Numbered from the stretch's first letter, positions 16,399 through 26,175 are shown. The stretch is 37,828 nt of DNA from Burkholderiaceae bacterium (GCA_017461315.1 JAFTYR010000050.1:1-37828), one strand, 5' to 3'. Numbers and translations: made by a program. The notes: a model not told the origin generated them from the letters alone.

Positions 16399-17865
16399 AT
16401 GAAACTAACTTTATTTGTAGGTTTGTACCTTCTTTGTACTGTAGCACTTGGTTTATTTGCTGCGACTCGAGTAAAAGATACGACTGACTTTGCTTTGGCA
16501 GGTAGGTCTTTGCCACTTATTATGGTGGTTACGGCTACATTTGCCACATGGTTTGGTAGTGAAACTGTTTTAGGACTTCCTGGTCAGTTTATTCAAAATG
16601 GTTTAGAGGGGGTTGTTGAAGAGCCTTTTGGTTCCAGTATGGCTCTGATCCTAGTGGGAGTTTTCTTCGCTCGCAAATTGTACAAAATGAGCCTCCTTAC
16701 GGTTGGAGACTTTTATCACAGACGGTATGGGGTGTCTGTAGAATTAATTTGTTCAATTTTTGTAGTCTTGTCTTACCTTGGATGGGTCGCTGCACAAGTC
16801 GCAGCTCTCGGGTTAGTTATCAATTTACTGACAGAAGGGTTCGTCAGTATTAGTGTGGCCATGGTTATCGGAACGCTCGTTGTGCTCCTTTACACCGTAT
16901 TTGGTGGTATGTGGTCTGTGGCGGTAACCGATTTCTTACAAATGATTATTATCGTGGTGGGGCTTGTCATCGTAGCCTTCTTTGCTTCTGAAATGGCAGG
17001 TGGTCCTAGTGAGGTTATCACCTATGCTTCAGATAAGGATTTATTTAGATTTTTTCCTGAAGCTGATTTAAAGAGCTGGCTCTTTTGGATATCCGCCGCT
17101 ATCACAATGATGATAGGATCGATCCCTCAGCAGGATGTTTTTCAGCGAGTTATGTCTGCTAAGAGTATGCGTGATGCGTGTTCTGGTCCTATCATCGGTG
17201 GCACATTTTATTTGCTTTTTGCATCCGTTCCTATGTTTATTGTCATCGCTGCGACTGTCGCAGTCCCTGATATGGCTAATAAATTTATGGCAACGGATCC
17301 TCAGGAAATTCTTCCTACTTTTATTAAAGAATACATGCCATTATGGTTACGAGTTATGTTCTTTGGTGCAGTTTTATCTGCCGTCATGTCAACGGCGTCT
17401 GCAACGATGTTGGCTCCAACAACCACTTTTGTAGAAAACGTATTACGAAACTTTATACCTTTGACGGACAAACGTGAATTACGTGCGATGCGTATTTCTT
17501 TAGTTGTTTTCGCCCTTGGCGTTTTAGCGTATGCTTTACTAATGGAAGGTACGCCTATTTATGAACTTGCCGCCATGGCTTATCAGTTCCCTGTGATTGG
17601 GGCATTTTGGCCTTTGACAATGGGGTTATATTGGAAGCGATCAACTACTGTTGGCTGTTGGTTCTCTATTGCGTTAGGATCACTCGTTTGGGGTGTCTTA
17701 ACCTTCTCTTCTCTTGGAGAAGAGTTTCCTGCACTTTTGGGTGGATTCTTAGCCTCTGGTATTGGTCAGGTACTAGGTTCACTCCTTCCACTCGAATGCA
17801 ATAAGCGTTGTGTTGATGTGTGGGAAAGAGATAAAGATAAATATTTGTACAAAGGCGTGCAATAA
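16399..17865 (+). CDS. Sodium:solute symporter family protein
   Basis: An inner-membrane transporter of the SSS family (PutP/PanF fold), 488 residues with about 13 hydrophobic segments. Family features are the N-terminal DFALAGRSLPLIMVVTATFATWFGSETVLG segment split across TM1-2, GDFYHRRYG, the TVFGGMWSVAVTDFLQM region and the SAVMSTASATMLAPTT stretch near TM8, where sodium-site Ser/Thr residues lie. The start ATG 16399 fits family N-termini, although the GGG in front is closer than usual; TTG 16384 in the same frame is the alternative. The substrate is unknown. glmU starts 20 bp downstream, so cotranscription is possible. Confidence 0.88.
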   Translation: MKLTLFVGLYLLCTVALGLFAATRVKDTTDFALAGRSLPLIMVVTATFATWFGSETVLGLPGQFIQNGLEGVVEEPFGSSMALILVGVFFARKLYKMSLLTVGDFYHRRYGVSVELICSIFVVLSYLGWVAAQVAALGLVINLLTEGFVSISVAMVIGTLVVLLYTVFGGMWSVAVTDFLQMIIIVVGLVIVAFFASEMAGGPSEVITYASDKDLFRFFPEADLKSWLFWISAAITMMIGSIPQQDVFQRVMSAKSMRDACSGPIIGGTFYLLFASVPMFIVIAATVAVPDMANKFMATDPQEILPTFIKEYMPLWLRVMFFGAVLSAVMSTASATMLAPTTTFVENVLRNFIPLTDKRELRAMRISLVVFALGVLAYALLMEGTPIYELAAMAYQFPVIGAFWPLTMGLYWKRSTTVGCWFSIALGSLVWGVLTFSSLGEEFPALLGGFLASGIGQVLGSLLPLECNKRCVDVWERDKDKYLYKGVQ

Positions 17866-17885
17866 CTAAAGAGAGAAATATCCTT

Positions 17886-19238
17886 ATGAATATCGTAATA
17901 CTTGCAGCGGGACAAGGTAAGCGCATGTGTTCTAAATTGCCTAAGGTTTTACAACCCGTTGGTAATATGCCCATGTTGTCTCGTGTGATTCAAACAGCAA
18001 AAACACTGGGTACCGATCACAATATTCTGGTAGTTGTTGGTCATGGAGGCCAGGTCGTTGTCGAAGCTTGTAAGGATGATGATCTCAAGTTCGTAGAACA
18101 AAAAGAACAAAAAGGTACGGGACATGCAGTTATGCAAACCCTACCTCATTTGAGAGAAAACGAACCAACATTAGTGTTGTATGGTGATGTTCCTCTCATT
18201 CAAAGTCAAACCTTAAAGAAATTACTAGAAAAAGCGGGCGATGGATTTGGCCTTCTTTCTCTTAAGACGGAAAACCCAACTGGTTACGGTAGAGTCATTC
18301 GACAGAATGGAAAAGTTGTCGGAATTGTTGAACAGAAAGACGCTTCAGAGGAGCAAAAATTAATCAAGGAAGTTAACACGGGTTTTATGGTGCTTCCGAC
18401 GCCTTATCTTAACAGTTGGTTGTCTCAGATCGATTGTAATAATAGTCAAGGAGAATACTATTTAACGGACTTGGTTGGATTGGCGGTCCGTGATGGTATG
18501 GAAATCCAAACTGTTATTGCCGAAGACGAGATGGAAGTTGCTGGAGCGAATAATAAGGTTCAACTTTCTGAATTAGAACGAGCTCTACAAGAAAGGCTTG
18601 CTCTTGAACTAATGAACAAAGGAGTCCGTTTAGCGGATCCAAAACGAATTGATATTCGAGGAAATTTACATTGTGAGAATGATGTTTTTATCGATGTTGG
18701 TTGCGTTTTTGAAGGAAACGTTTCATTAGGTGAAGGTGTTTCTGTCGGTCCGTATTGTGTTTTGAAGAATGTCTCTATCGCATCAGGGACAAAAATTGAT
18801 GCCTATTCCCATTTTGATGATGCAACTATTGGTCAAAATGTAAAGATAGGTCCCTTCGCTCGTATTCGTCCAGGTACGATTCTGTCTAACAATGTACATG
18901 TCGGTAACTTTGTTGAAATAAAGAAAAGTTCGATTGGTACGGGTAGCAAAATCAATCATCTTTCATATATTGGTGATTGTGATATGGGCTCTTCGGTTAA
19001 TATTGGAGCCGGTACGATTACGTGTAATTATGATGGAGTCAATAAGTACCGAACCACTATTGAAGACGATTGCTTTATTGGTAGTGACTCTCAGTTTGTC
19101 GCACCGGTAACGGTCAAGAAAGGTGCCACAGTAGGGGCAGGTTCTACTATCACAAAGACCGTTCCTGAGAATACACTAGCGTTAAGTAGAGGACGTCAAA
19201 TCGTCATTGAAGGCTGGAAGCGTCCAACTAAGAAATAG
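17886..19238 (+). CDS. glmU: Bifunctional GlcNAc-1-P uridyltransferase / GlcN-1-P acetyltransferase
   Basis: Makes UDP-N-acetylglucosamine for peptidoglycan and LPS in two steps. The 450-residue protein has an N-terminal nucleotidyltransferase domain (LAAGQGKRMCSKLPKVLQPV, QKGTGHAV, YGDVPLI) to about residue 225, then a left-handed beta-helix of hexapeptide repeats with the acetyltransferase site (NFVEIKKSSIGTGSKINHLSYIGD, GAGTITCNYDG). In the first motif Lys replaces the usual Thr of G-T-R; its effect is unknown. glmS follows after 21 bp, the enzyme of the first committed step. Confidence 0.97.
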   Translation: MNIVILAAGQGKRMCSKLPKVLQPVGNMPMLSRVIQTAKTLGTDHNILVVVGHGGQVVVEACKDDDLKFVEQKEQKGTGHAVMQTLPHLRENEPTLVLYGDVPLIQSQTLKKLLEKAGDGFGLLSLKTENPTGYGRVIRQNGKVVGIVEQKDASEEQKLIKEVNTGFMVLPTPYLNSWLSQIDCNNSQGEYYLTDLVGLAVRDGMEIQTVIAEDEMEVAGANNKVQLSELERALQERLALELMNKGVRLADPKRIDIRGNLHCENDVFIDVGCVFEGNVSLGEGVSVGPYCVLKNVSIASGTKIDAYSHFDDATIGQNVKIGPFARIRPGTILSNNVHVGNFVEIKKSSIGTGSKINHLSYIGDCDMGSSVNIGAGTITCNYDGVNKYRTTIEDDCFIGSDSQFVAPVTVKKGATVGAGSTITKTVPENTLALSRGRQIVIEGWKRPTKK

Positions 19239-19259
19239 TCAGAGTACGAAGGAAAAAGT

Positions 19260-21086
19260 ATGTGTGGCATCGTAGCAGCAAGTAGCTATCGAAATATTGT
19301 TCCAATTCTTTTAGAAGGTCTAAGAAGACTTGAGTATCGAGGATATGACTCTTGTGGAATTGCGGTTGTTAGCGAGGGAAAATTACAAAGAAGTCGTTCG
19401 GTATCTCGAGTTAATGAGTTGGCTGAGCGGGTTGAAAAAGAAGCTTTAGAAGGGCTGTACGGTATTGCACATACTCGCTGGGCCACACATGGTGCCCCTG
19501 AAATCAATAATACTCATCCGCATTTTTCTCATGAAGAAATTGCCGTTGTGCACAACGGAATTATTGAGAACTTTGAGGATTTAAGGAGTGAATTAAAAGA
19601 AAAGGGTTATCAATTTGTTAGTCAAACTGACTCTGAAGTCATTGTCCATTTAGTGCATAGTCTGTATCAAGGGAATCTTTGTGAGGCCGTAAAACAAGCT
19701 GTGAAACGACTAAGAGGTGCTTATGCGATTGCTCTAACGAGCAAAAAAGAGCCAGGTCGTATCGTAGCTTCTCGCATGGCGGCTCCTTTAGTGGCTGGCT
19801 TCGGCCAAGGTGAAAATTTTGTGACATCTGATCCATTGGCTTTGGCTGGAGTTACAGACCAGTTTGTGTACTTGGAAGACGGTGACGTTGTTTCTTTTAA
19901 CACTCAAAAAGTTGAAGTCTGGGAAAGAGTTGGTGACTCTTACCAGATCGTGAATCGAAAGCTTGTAAAGGTTAATGGTGATACCTCTCAGATTACTTTA
20001 GGTAAGTATGACCATTACATGCAAAAGGAAATCTTTGAACAACCTAGAGCGATTGCAGATACTCTCGAAGGTGTTCAAAGCGTGAGTGCTTCCATCTTCG
20101 GTCATGAAGCGCCTAATATGTTCAAGCGCTTAAAGCGTATTCTTGTTTTAGCCTGCGGAACGAGCTATTACGCTGGAATGCTTGCGAAGTATTGGATCGA
20201 ATCCTTTGCACGCGTTCCTTGTGATGTCGAAATTGCTAGTGAATATCGGTATCGTAGTTCCGTTGCTGATCCTGAAACTTTAGTTCTTGGTATTTCTCAA
20301 TCCGGTGAAACCGCAGACACAATAGCTGCTCTCAAGCACGCAAAGAATTTAGGCATGGATATGAGCATGACTATTTGCAACGTTGCAACGAGTGCGATGG
20401 TCAAAATGACAAGAGCTCATTACATCACCCGAGCTGGTGTGGAAGTAGGGGTCGCCTCAACCAAAGCATTTACAACGCAGTTAATTGCTTTGTATCTCAT
20501 GTCACTAGCTATTGCTAAAACAAAAGGCTATTTAACAGAAGAGAAAGAAAAAGAAGCGATTCGAATGATGCGTCACCTACCAGAGGCTATGTTGGCGGTC
20601 TTGTCGAAAGAAGGTGAAATTCAGGAATGGGCTCACTATTTTGCATCAAAAAATAATGCGTTATTCCTTGGACGAGGTACTCATTATCCGATCGCTCTTG
20701 AGGGGGCTTTGAAGCTGAAGGAAATTAGTTATATCCATGCGGAAGGCTATCCTGCAGGAGAATTAAAACACGGCCCATTAGCTTTAGTTGATGCCAATAT
20801 GCCAATCGTCACGGTAGCTCCGAATGATGACTTGATTGAAAAACTTAAGAGTAACATGCAAGAAGTTAGAGCAAGAAAAGGTGAATTGTTTGTATTTGCT
20901 GATTCAGATGCTCAGGTTGAATCAAGTGACGGAGTGCATGTACTAAAGATGCCCGAAAACTATGGCGATCTTTCTCCGGTTTTACACGTGGTTGCCTTGC
21001 AGTTATTGGCTTATCACACAGCAGTTGCTAAAGGGACAGATGTGGATAAACCGAGAAATTTAGCCAAGAGTGTAACGGTTGAATAA
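19260..21086 (+). CDS. glmS: Glutamine-fructose-6-phosphate aminotransferase (isomerising)
   Basis: Makes glucosamine-6-phosphate from fructose-6-phosphate and glutamine. The 608 residues match the family. After the start Met comes Cys ([12 protein letters not shown]), the N-terminal nucleophile of the glutaminase domain, with RWATHG and HNGIIENF. Two SIS domains follow ([25 protein letters not shown]), and the end KSVTVE is typical. GAAGG precedes the start. No glmS ribozyme is possible in the 21-bp gap, as expected outside Gram-positives. It forms an operon with glmU. Confidence 0.98.
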   Translation: MCGIVAASSYRNIVPILLEGLRRLEYRGYDSCGIAVVSEGKLQRSRSVSRVNELAERVEKEALEGLYGIAHTRWATHGAPEINNTHPHFSHEEIAVVHNGIIENFEDLRSELKEKGYQFVSQTDSEVIVHLVHSLYQGNLCEAVKQAVKRLRGAYAIALTSKKEPGRIVASRMAAPLVAGFGQGENFVTSDPLALAGVTDQFVYLEDGDVVSFNTQKVEVWERVGDSYQIVNRKLVKVNGDTSQITLGKYDHYMQKEIFEQPRAIADTLEGVQSVSASIFGHEAPNMFKRLKRILVLACGTSYYAGMLAKYWIESFARVPCDVEIASEYRYRSSVADPETLVLGISQSGETADTIAALKHAKNLGMDMSMTICNVATSAMVKMTRAHYITRAGVEVGVASTKAFTTQLIALYLMSLAIAKTKGYLTEEKEKEAIRMMRHLPEAMLAVLSKEGEIQEWAHYFASKNNALFLGRGTHYPIALEGALKLKEISYIHAEGYPAGELKHGPLALVDANMPIVTVAPNDDLIEKLKSNMQEVRARKGELFVFADSDAQVESSDGVHVLKMPENYGDLSPVLHVVALQLLAYHTAVAKGTDVDKPRNLAKSVTVE

Positions 21087-21090
21087 ACTA

Positions 21091-21120
21091 ATAAAAAACG
21101 GGTATTTGCCCGTTTTTTAT
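21091..21120. terminator. Bidirectional terminator shared by glmS and marC
   Basis: A perfect 12-bp stem (ATAAAAAACGGG / CCCGTTTTTTAT) with a 6-base loop has A-runs on one side and T-runs on the other, so it works on both strands. It starts 4 bp after the glmS stop. The marC stop codon (21117-21119) lies inside its right arm. Confidence 0.9.
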
Positions 21121-21764
21121 GAACCAGAAATAAAGGTTCTTATACCTGATCCCATGAACTGTACGCCGATACAGATCAAGATAAATCCCATCAGTTTGGT
21201 CAAAACCTGTGCGCCAGATGGGCCTAGGCGAGAAGAGATGTAATCAGAAAATCTTAATGTAAGCCAAATAATGAAGGCTGTGATAGCGATAGCAACCCCG
21301 GTCATAAAAAAGGCTCCGATCATATTGGTTATATCAGGTATTTCAGCAATTTCAGAAGCAATACCAATTACAACCGCAATCGTCCCGGGACCACTGATTC
21401 CAGGCATAGCTAATGGGAAGAATGAATAGTCATCTTTATCTCGTCGTACCACTGGGGCTCCTTGTTGATCTCGAGAACCAAATAACATTTGATAGCCAAT
21501 TACGCTAACCACAAAGCCACCAGCGATACGGAGGGCGCCATAAGATATTCCAAAGAAGACAAGGAGCAAGTTTCCGGCTAATAAGCTGACAAACATGATT
21601 GCCGCAGCGTAATAACAAGCCCAATCCGCCTGTTTTTTTCTCTCCAGAGGCGACATGCTCTGAGTCAAACTAATAAATAGAGGAATTTTTGACGGAGGGT
21701 TAGTAATAACAATCAAACTTACTAAACCACCGAATAAATACTGCAGGAGTGGAATTTCAATCAT
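21117..21764 (-). CDS. MarC family integral membrane protein
   Basis: 215 residues with six hydrophobic segments, typical of the MarC (YchE/YhgN) family. Seen are the N-terminal LVSLIVITNPPSKIPLFISLTQ segment, FFPLAMPGISGPGTIAVVIG with the conserved PGxxGPG, and a C-terminal LTKLMGFILICIGVQFMGSGI. The family was once tied to multiple antibiotic resistance, but this was not upheld; transport of amino acids or other small metabolites is suspected. It lies downstream of the protease gene on the same strand, separated by a terminator, so it needs its own promoter within 21765-21880. Confidence 0.9.
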   Translation of the reverse strand: MIEIPLLQYLFGGLVSLIVITNPPSKIPLFISLTQSMSPLERKKQADWACYYAAAIMFVSLLAGNLLLVFFGISYGALRIAGGFVVSVIGYQMLFGSRDQQGAPVVRRDKDDYSFFPLAMPGISGPGTIAVVIGIASEIAEIPDITNMIGAFFMTGVAIAITAFIIWLTLRFSDYISSRLGPSGAQVLTKLMGFILICIGVQFMGSGIRTFISGS

Positions 21765-21879
21765 TTTCTTTTCTTTAGAAAAACGATCTGCGAATGATAA
21801 TGCGTAAAGTATGCCAATATATCTAGGAGAAATACTAAGGTATCTCCCAATTTGTGACTCTTTATTTACTTACGCTTTA

Positions 21880-21935
21880 AAAGGATAAAATAAAACCTGT
21901 ACTAAACTTTTAGCAGAGCTTGCTTAGTACAGGTT
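21880..21935 (-). terminator. Terminator of the Do-family protease gene
   Basis: A perfect 11-bp stem (AACCTGTACTA / TAGTACAGGTT, 21894-21904 with 21925-21935) encloses a small nested stem. On the minus strand the TTTTATTTTAT tract follows. It lies 15 bp past the protease stop. Confidence 0.88.
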
Positions 21936-21950
21936 AGAGATTAATGGACT

Positions 21951-23393
21951 TTAGTTATCCTTTTTATTCAGTTTGATTGGAATGAAAGTGCGGTTACCAT
22001 TGCGATCGACCAATATGGCGATACTATCTTTGGATTTTCGAATTACTTTCTGAAGGTCTTCGAAAGAGGTAATTTTCTTGCCTCCAGCACTAAGGATAAT
22101 ATCCCCCTTTTGAATTCCTGCCTCTGCTGCGGGTCCTGTCACAGACTCAACAACCATACCGTAAGAAACTTTCTTTTTTTCCAATTCATTTAATGGACGA
22201 ACGGTCACGCCTAACCGTGTTTTTTCTTGTGTATCTGGTGTTGCGACAGAGGAGGAATCCTTAAGTTCTCCCACTTTGATTTCTAAAACCTCTTCTTTTC
22301 CTTCACGAATAATATTTATTTTCGCAGTAGTTCCTGGTTTTGTATCCGCAACAATGCGTGATAAATCGCGGGCATTTTCAGTGTCCTTGCCATTGAATTT
22401 GATAATTAGATCGCCTTCGGTAAGGCCAGCCTTATCGGCTGGACCGTCTTTTTCAATTTGTGCGATCAGAACCCCTTTACGGCCTTTGATACCAAGACTT
22501 TCAGCGATATCTGGAGTTAGCGTCTGAATTACAACACCAACGCGACCACGAGAAATCTTGCCTTCTTTTACTAGTTGATCTTTGATTTTGACTGCTAAAT
22601 CAATTGGGATCGCAAAAGATAGTCCCATAAATCCACCTGAAGTTGAGAAGATTTGGGAATTAATACCGATGACTTCACCTTTCATGTTAAAGAGGGGACC
22701 GCCTGAATTTCCTGGATTAACAGCAACGTCGGTTTGGATAAAAGGAACAAACTGATCATCTGGAAGATTTCGACTTTTAGCCGATACAATCCCGGCGGTT
22801 ACCGTATTATCTAGACCGAAAGGAGCTCCAATCGCCGCAACCCATTCACCCACTTTAACTTTATCTGAATTTCCGATCTTAACTACCGGAAGATTCTTTG
22901 CGTCGATTTTGACGATGGAAACGTCTGTTTTAGCGTCACTGCCTATAATTTTTCCCTTAAATTCTCGACTATCAGGCAAATGAATCTTAAGTTCATCTGC
23001 TCCATCGATAACGTGATGATTCGTCAAAATTAATCCATCAGGGCTCACAATAAACCCAGATCCTTGCCCCCTACGTTCAGGAGATCGTTGAGGCAAATCT
23101 CCAAAAGGAAATGGGAATCCAAAGCGACGCAACATTTCAAGTTGTTCTTGCGGAATACCGTTATATGGACTGTTTATCTTACGAGATTTTTTTAGAGTCG
23201 CAATACTGACGACGGCTTTGCCGTTTTCTTCAACTAATTTTGAAAAGTCTGGAAGGCAAACAGAAGCAGTTTCTTGTGCAGAAGCAACAGAAATAGGGTC
23301 TATTGTTGAATTAGGAAAAAGAACCCCTGTACTAAGCGTCAAAGACAGGGCGGTAGCAAGAAAAATAGGTTTTACGATTCGTCTTACAAACAT
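21951..23393 (-). CDS. Do-family periplasmic serine protease (DegP/DegQ/MucD-like)
   Basis: A periplasmic quality-control protease and chaperone, 480 residues. A signal peptide ends at VASA before QE (residue 39). The trypsin-like domain has the triad His127 (TNHHVID), Asp157 (KTDVSIVK) and Ser230 (NPGNSGGP). Two PDZ domains follow (about 285-375 and 395-475), as in DegP/DegQ. The start is ATG 23393, preceded by GGAAG; an in-frame TTG at 23408 has no such site. It follows the sensor kinase and regulator genes in the same direction, with a regulator-box-like repeat in the gap, which suggests that the pair controls it. Confidence 0.93.
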   Translation of the reverse strand: MFVRRIVKPIFLATALSLTLSTGVLFPNSTIDPISVASAQETASVCLPDFSKLVEENGKAVVSIATLKKSRKINSPYNGIPQEQLEMLRRFGFPFPFGDLPQRSPERRGQGSGFIVSPDGLILTNHHVIDGADELKIHLPDSREFKGKIIGSDAKTDVSIVKIDAKNLPVVKIGNSDKVKVGEWVAAIGAPFGLDNTVTAGIVSAKSRNLPDDQFVPFIQTDVAVNPGNSGGPLFNMKGEVIGINSQIFSTSGGFMGLSFAIPIDLAVKIKDQLVKEGKISRGRVGVVIQTLTPDIAESLGIKGRKGVLIAQIEKDGPADKAGLTEGDLIIKFNGKDTENARDLSRIVADTKPGTTAKINIIREGKEEVLEIKVGELKDSSSVATPDTQEKTRLGVTVRPLNELEKKKVSYGMVVESVTGPAAEAGIQKGDIILSAGGKKITSFEDLQKVIRKSKDSIAILVDRNGNRTFIPIKLNKKDN

Positions 23394-23415
23394 TGATAGA
23401 TCTTCCAAAAATTCA

Positions 23416-23472
23416 ATACTAAAGATGAGCTTATCTTGAAATTCGGCACTTAACTGAGGCTTAAGTTAAGTG
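23416..23472 (-). promoter_or_regulatory. PmrA/QseB-like box and promoter in front of the protease gene
   Basis: On the plus strand CTTAAC-TGAGG-CTTAAG (23449-23465) is two TTAA-centred half-sites 5 bp apart, the layout of PmrA/QseB boxes. It lies within a 9-bp inverted repeat (CACTTAACT / AGTTAAGTG, 23447-23455 with 23464-23472). On the minus strand a weak -10, TAGTAT (23421-23416), puts the box just upstream of the -35 region, a normal place for an OmpR-family activator. The neighbouring regulator at 24891-25547 is of that type. Confidence 0.5.
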
Positions 23473-23494
23473 GTCAGATAAGAGTTTGTCGTAA

Positions 23495-23535
23495 GGAAGT
23501 ATTACACACCTAACAGAAATTAACGAAATACTTCC
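23495..23535 (-). repeat. Inverted repeat after the sensor kinase gene
   Basis: A perfect 9-bp inverted repeat, GGAAGTATT / AATACTTCC, has a 23-base spacer and lies just after the kinase stop (23537). There is no T-run on either strand, so it is not a clear terminator. It may be a second operator or an mRNA end-stabilising stem. Confidence 0.45.
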
Positions 23536-23536
23536 G

Positions 23537-24886
23537 TCAATCTAGGCATGAGTCCTGTTCGGTTATTGACTTTGGTTGAGCAGGGATATCAATGCGGAAG
23601 GAAACACCTTTACCGTCTAAACCTGGATGGATGGAAGGTTTTCCTCCGTGTAGTTCACAAACTCGTCTAACAATAGCTAAACCAAGACCAGTGCCCGGTA
23701 TCGTCTGGGTTCCTTCGGCACGATAAAAACGTTCGAAGATTCGTTCTTGTTCAGTCTCTGGAATTCCCGGTCCATTATCGGAAACTTCAATAAAGGCAAC
23801 CTTATTTTCTACTCCGGTGTGAATCTCGATACGACCTTCTTGTGGAGTATAACGAATGGCGTTGTCACAAAGATTACTGATAACCAATCTGAGCGCATCC
23901 TCATTGCCAACCATTAAACCGGTACCGTGATTTACGACAGATAACGTAATGTTTTTTTGTTGTGCTACAACCGATAACTCATCTTTTACACTCTGAGCTA
24001 ATTGATGCAAATTAAAAGGAAGGAGCGGTTTATCGCTGTTGTCAGGATCAAGTCTAGCCATTGTTAGTAACTGGGTAACGAGACGAGTGGCTCTTTTGAT
24101 CCCTTCTTTTAGTCGTATAAACGCTTTTTGACGAGCTTCTTCCGTTTTAGCTCGTTCAGCAAGTTGAATTTGTAATGTAAGTGCGGTTAGTGGTGTTCTT
24201 AACTCATGCGCTGCGTCCGATGCAAAGCGTTTCTGCGTATTAATACTTTCAGATAGTCGAGCTAATAACTCATTTAAGGCTAATACAAGAGGTGAGATTT
24301 CTGCGGGAAGGCCCTTTAGCGATAAAGGAGTTAAAGAAGAAGGAGATCGTCTCGAAATAGCATAGGCAGTCTTCTTAATGGCAGAAAATCCATGATTTAC
24401 GAATAGCCAAATAATGAGTCCCATGATCGGGAGGGTTAAAAAGATAGGTAACAAAATCGACTTAGCTGCAAGGAACGTTCTATCTTTTCTTACAAAAGAG
24501 GGTTGTGCAATTTCAATGATTTGACCAGAAATGTTTTGAGTTGTGTAAACACGCCAATGTTGGTTGTCAAATTCAACGTCAGAGAAACCAATTCGATCTT
24601 GAATGGGTAAAGGTTTCATCCTTTGAGAAAGATAGTAAAGACCACTGATAGGATCATAAATTTGTACGACGATACCTTGATCATGAGAAACCAAATCTTT
24701 TTCTAGGAGGATCATATTGCGAAATGGATAGCTCTTTAAGGATTGAGCTACTTGCTTCAAAGAGCTATCCAGTAGTTGATCTACTTCACGTTGCACAGAA
24801 TAAAAAGTGACTGTGCTAGCACAAACGATTGTGAATGTAACTAGAAAAAAAAGAGTCCAAAGTAAGCGTTTTTTTAGGGAATACAT
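23537..24886 (-). CDS. Sensor histidine kinase, QseC/PmrB type
   Basis: An inner-membrane sensor of 449 residues. TM1 is about 9-30 and TM2 about 143-164, with a periplasmic sensor segment of about 110 residues between. A HAMP-like linker, the H-box SDAAHELRTPLTAL with His227, N-box LRLVISNLCDNAIRYTP, G1 DNGPGIP and G2 GTGLGLAIVRRV follow. It starts 4 bp after the regulator gene, so they form an operon. The signal is unknown; QseC/PmrB-type kinases respond to cations, envelope stress or host signals, and the downstream protease fits envelope stress. Confidence 0.92.
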   Translation of the reverse strand: MYSLKKRLLWTLFFLVTFTIVCASTVTFYSVQREVDQLLDSSLKQVAQSLKSYPFRNMILLEKDLVSHDQGIVVQIYDPISGLYYLSQRMKPLPIQDRIGFSDVEFDNQHWRVYTTQNISGQIIEIAQPSFVRKDRTFLAAKSILLPIFLTLPIMGLIIWLFVNHGFSAIKKTAYAISRRSPSSLTPLSLKGLPAEISPLVLALNELLARLSESINTQKRFASDAAHELRTPLTALTLQIQLAERAKTEEARQKAFIRLKEGIKRATRLVTQLLTMARLDPDNSDKPLLPFNLHQLAQSVKDELSVVAQQKNITLSVVNHGTGLMVGNEDALRLVISNLCDNAIRYTPQEGRIEIHTGVENKVAFIEVSDNGPGIPETEQERIFERFYRAEGTQTIPGTGLGLAIVRRVCELHGGKPSIHPGLDGKGVSFRIDIPAQPKSITEQDSCLD

Positions 24887-24890
24887 ATTG

Positions 24891-25547
24891 TTATGTTTCT
24901 AAAACGTATCCAACGCCACGAACCGTCTTAATACTATCTTCGGTTAACTTCTTCCGAAGATGGTGAATATGAACTTCAATCGCATTGGAACCAATAGAGT
25001 TGTCCCAGTTATACAGTTTTTCTTCAAGTTGTACTCGAGACAGTACGATGCCAGAGCGTTCTGCTAAAGCAAAGAGTAAAGCATATTCTTTACTAGAGAG
25101 TAAAATTTGTTCACCATTAAAAATAACTTCTCGGGTAGATGGATTGATGGTTAACCGACCGCGTTTAATGATGGGATCACTACGGCCGGCAGAGCGTCTT
25201 AGTAAGGCACGAACTCGCGCATTAAGCTCATCTAAATCGAATGGCTTAACGAGATAGTCATCGGCCCCAGTATCTAATCCAACAATACGGTCATTGATAG
25301 TGTCTCGTGCGGTAGTAATAAGAATTGGGGTCGAGTTATGGCGTCTGCGAACATCTTTTATAACGGCTAAACCATCTTTACCAGGAAGTCCTAAATCCAA
25401 AACAACTAATGAAAAAGGGGTTGTATCCATAGCAATGGTGGCAGAATGACCATCTTTGACCCAGTCAACCGTGTATCCTTCACTTTTAAGGCCGTCAACC
25501 ACGGCTTCACCGATCATTTCGTCGTCTTCAACTAAAAGAATTCTCAT
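24891..25547 (-). CDS. Response regulator, OmpR family (QseB/PmrA type)
   Basis: 218 residues. The receiver domain has acidic residues EDDE (7-10), phosphorylated Asp51 in VVLDLGLPG, and Lys in LVKPFDLDEL. A C-terminal OmpR winged helix (about 125-218) ends in HIHHLRKKLTEDSIKTVRGVGYVLE. It is first in the operon with the kinase; the 131-bp divergent gap upstream (25548-25678) contains a lone CTTAAG (25565-25570) but no full two-half box. Its likely target is the Do-family protease operon downstream. Confidence 0.93.
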   Translation of the reverse strand: MRILLVEDDEMIGEAVVDGLKSEGYTVDWVKDGHSATIAMDTTPFSLVVLDLGLPGKDGLAVIKDVRRRHNSTPILITTARDTINDRIVGLDTGADDYLVKPFDLDELNARVRALLRRSAGRSDPIIKRGRLTINPSTREVIFNGEQILLSSKEYALLFALAERSGIVLSRVQLEEKLYNWDNSIGSNAIEVHIHHLRKKLTEDSIKTVRGVGYVLET

Positions 25548-25678
25548 TTAGAGACTCCATCTTAAGAATTTTTCTGATTATCGCACTCAAAAGAAATTGA
25601 TGTTAGTGATCTTGATAACTGTGTAATGTATAAGTTCATTATCATAGGAATATTGATTCGTGATTGGATGTTTTTCTT

Positions 25679-26122
25679 ATGAAAAATGATTCGTTGGTTC
25701 CCTTCTCAAGGGTAGAGGATGCAAGAAATATGGGTAATATTCCTCCTAATTTAGTCAATGTCACGCGATGGGTATACATATTGCATAGTCTTTCGATTCT
25801 GATAGGTGTTTTTACAGGAGTATCGATTGCGACTGCTTTTGTTTTTGGATGGCCTTCCATTATTGCTGTCGTGATTAACTATGTTAAAAGATCCGACGCA
25901 AAAGGCACCTACTTAGAGTCACATTTTATTTGGCAGATAAAAACATTCTGGTTTGCTTTTTTCTGGATTGTTCTTGTTTGGCTGATTGGTATGGCTTTAT
26001 CGGTTATTCTCGTTGGATTTGCAATCTGGTTTGTAGGCTTTATCGTCTTAAGTATTTGGGTTTGTTATCGAATCGTAAAGGGTTGGCTAAGACTTTCCGA
26101 AGCACGTCCCATGTATGATTAG
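25679..26122 (+). CDS. Small integral membrane protein, DUF4870-like
   Basis: 147 residues with a short soluble N-terminus and about three to four hydrophobic segments (around 30-68 and 88-130). The sequence ESHFIWQIKTFWF before the second hydrophobic block resembles conserved small membrane proteins of betaproteobacteria and Neisseria near the DUF4870/Tic20-like group; the family assignment is tentative. ATG 25679 is preferred to an in-frame TTG at 25664. It is divergent from the two-component operon and 53 bp before yaeQ. Function unknown. Confidence 0.65.
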   Translation: MKNDSLVPFSRVEDARNMGNIPPNLVNVTRWVYILHSLSILIGVFTGVSIATAFVFGWPSIIAVVINYVKRSDAKGTYLESHFIWQIKTFWFAFFWIVLVWLIGMALSVILVGFAIWFVGFIVLSIWVCYRIVKGWLRLSEARPMYD

Positions 26123-26175
26123 ACTCGTAACAGATAAAAAATGATTCAATGTGAGTAAGAATAAACGGTTTATTT

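Noticed and set aside
19239..19259. glmS ribozyme or riboswitch before glmS
   Set aside because: The gap is only 21 bp, and the gene is in an operon with glmU.
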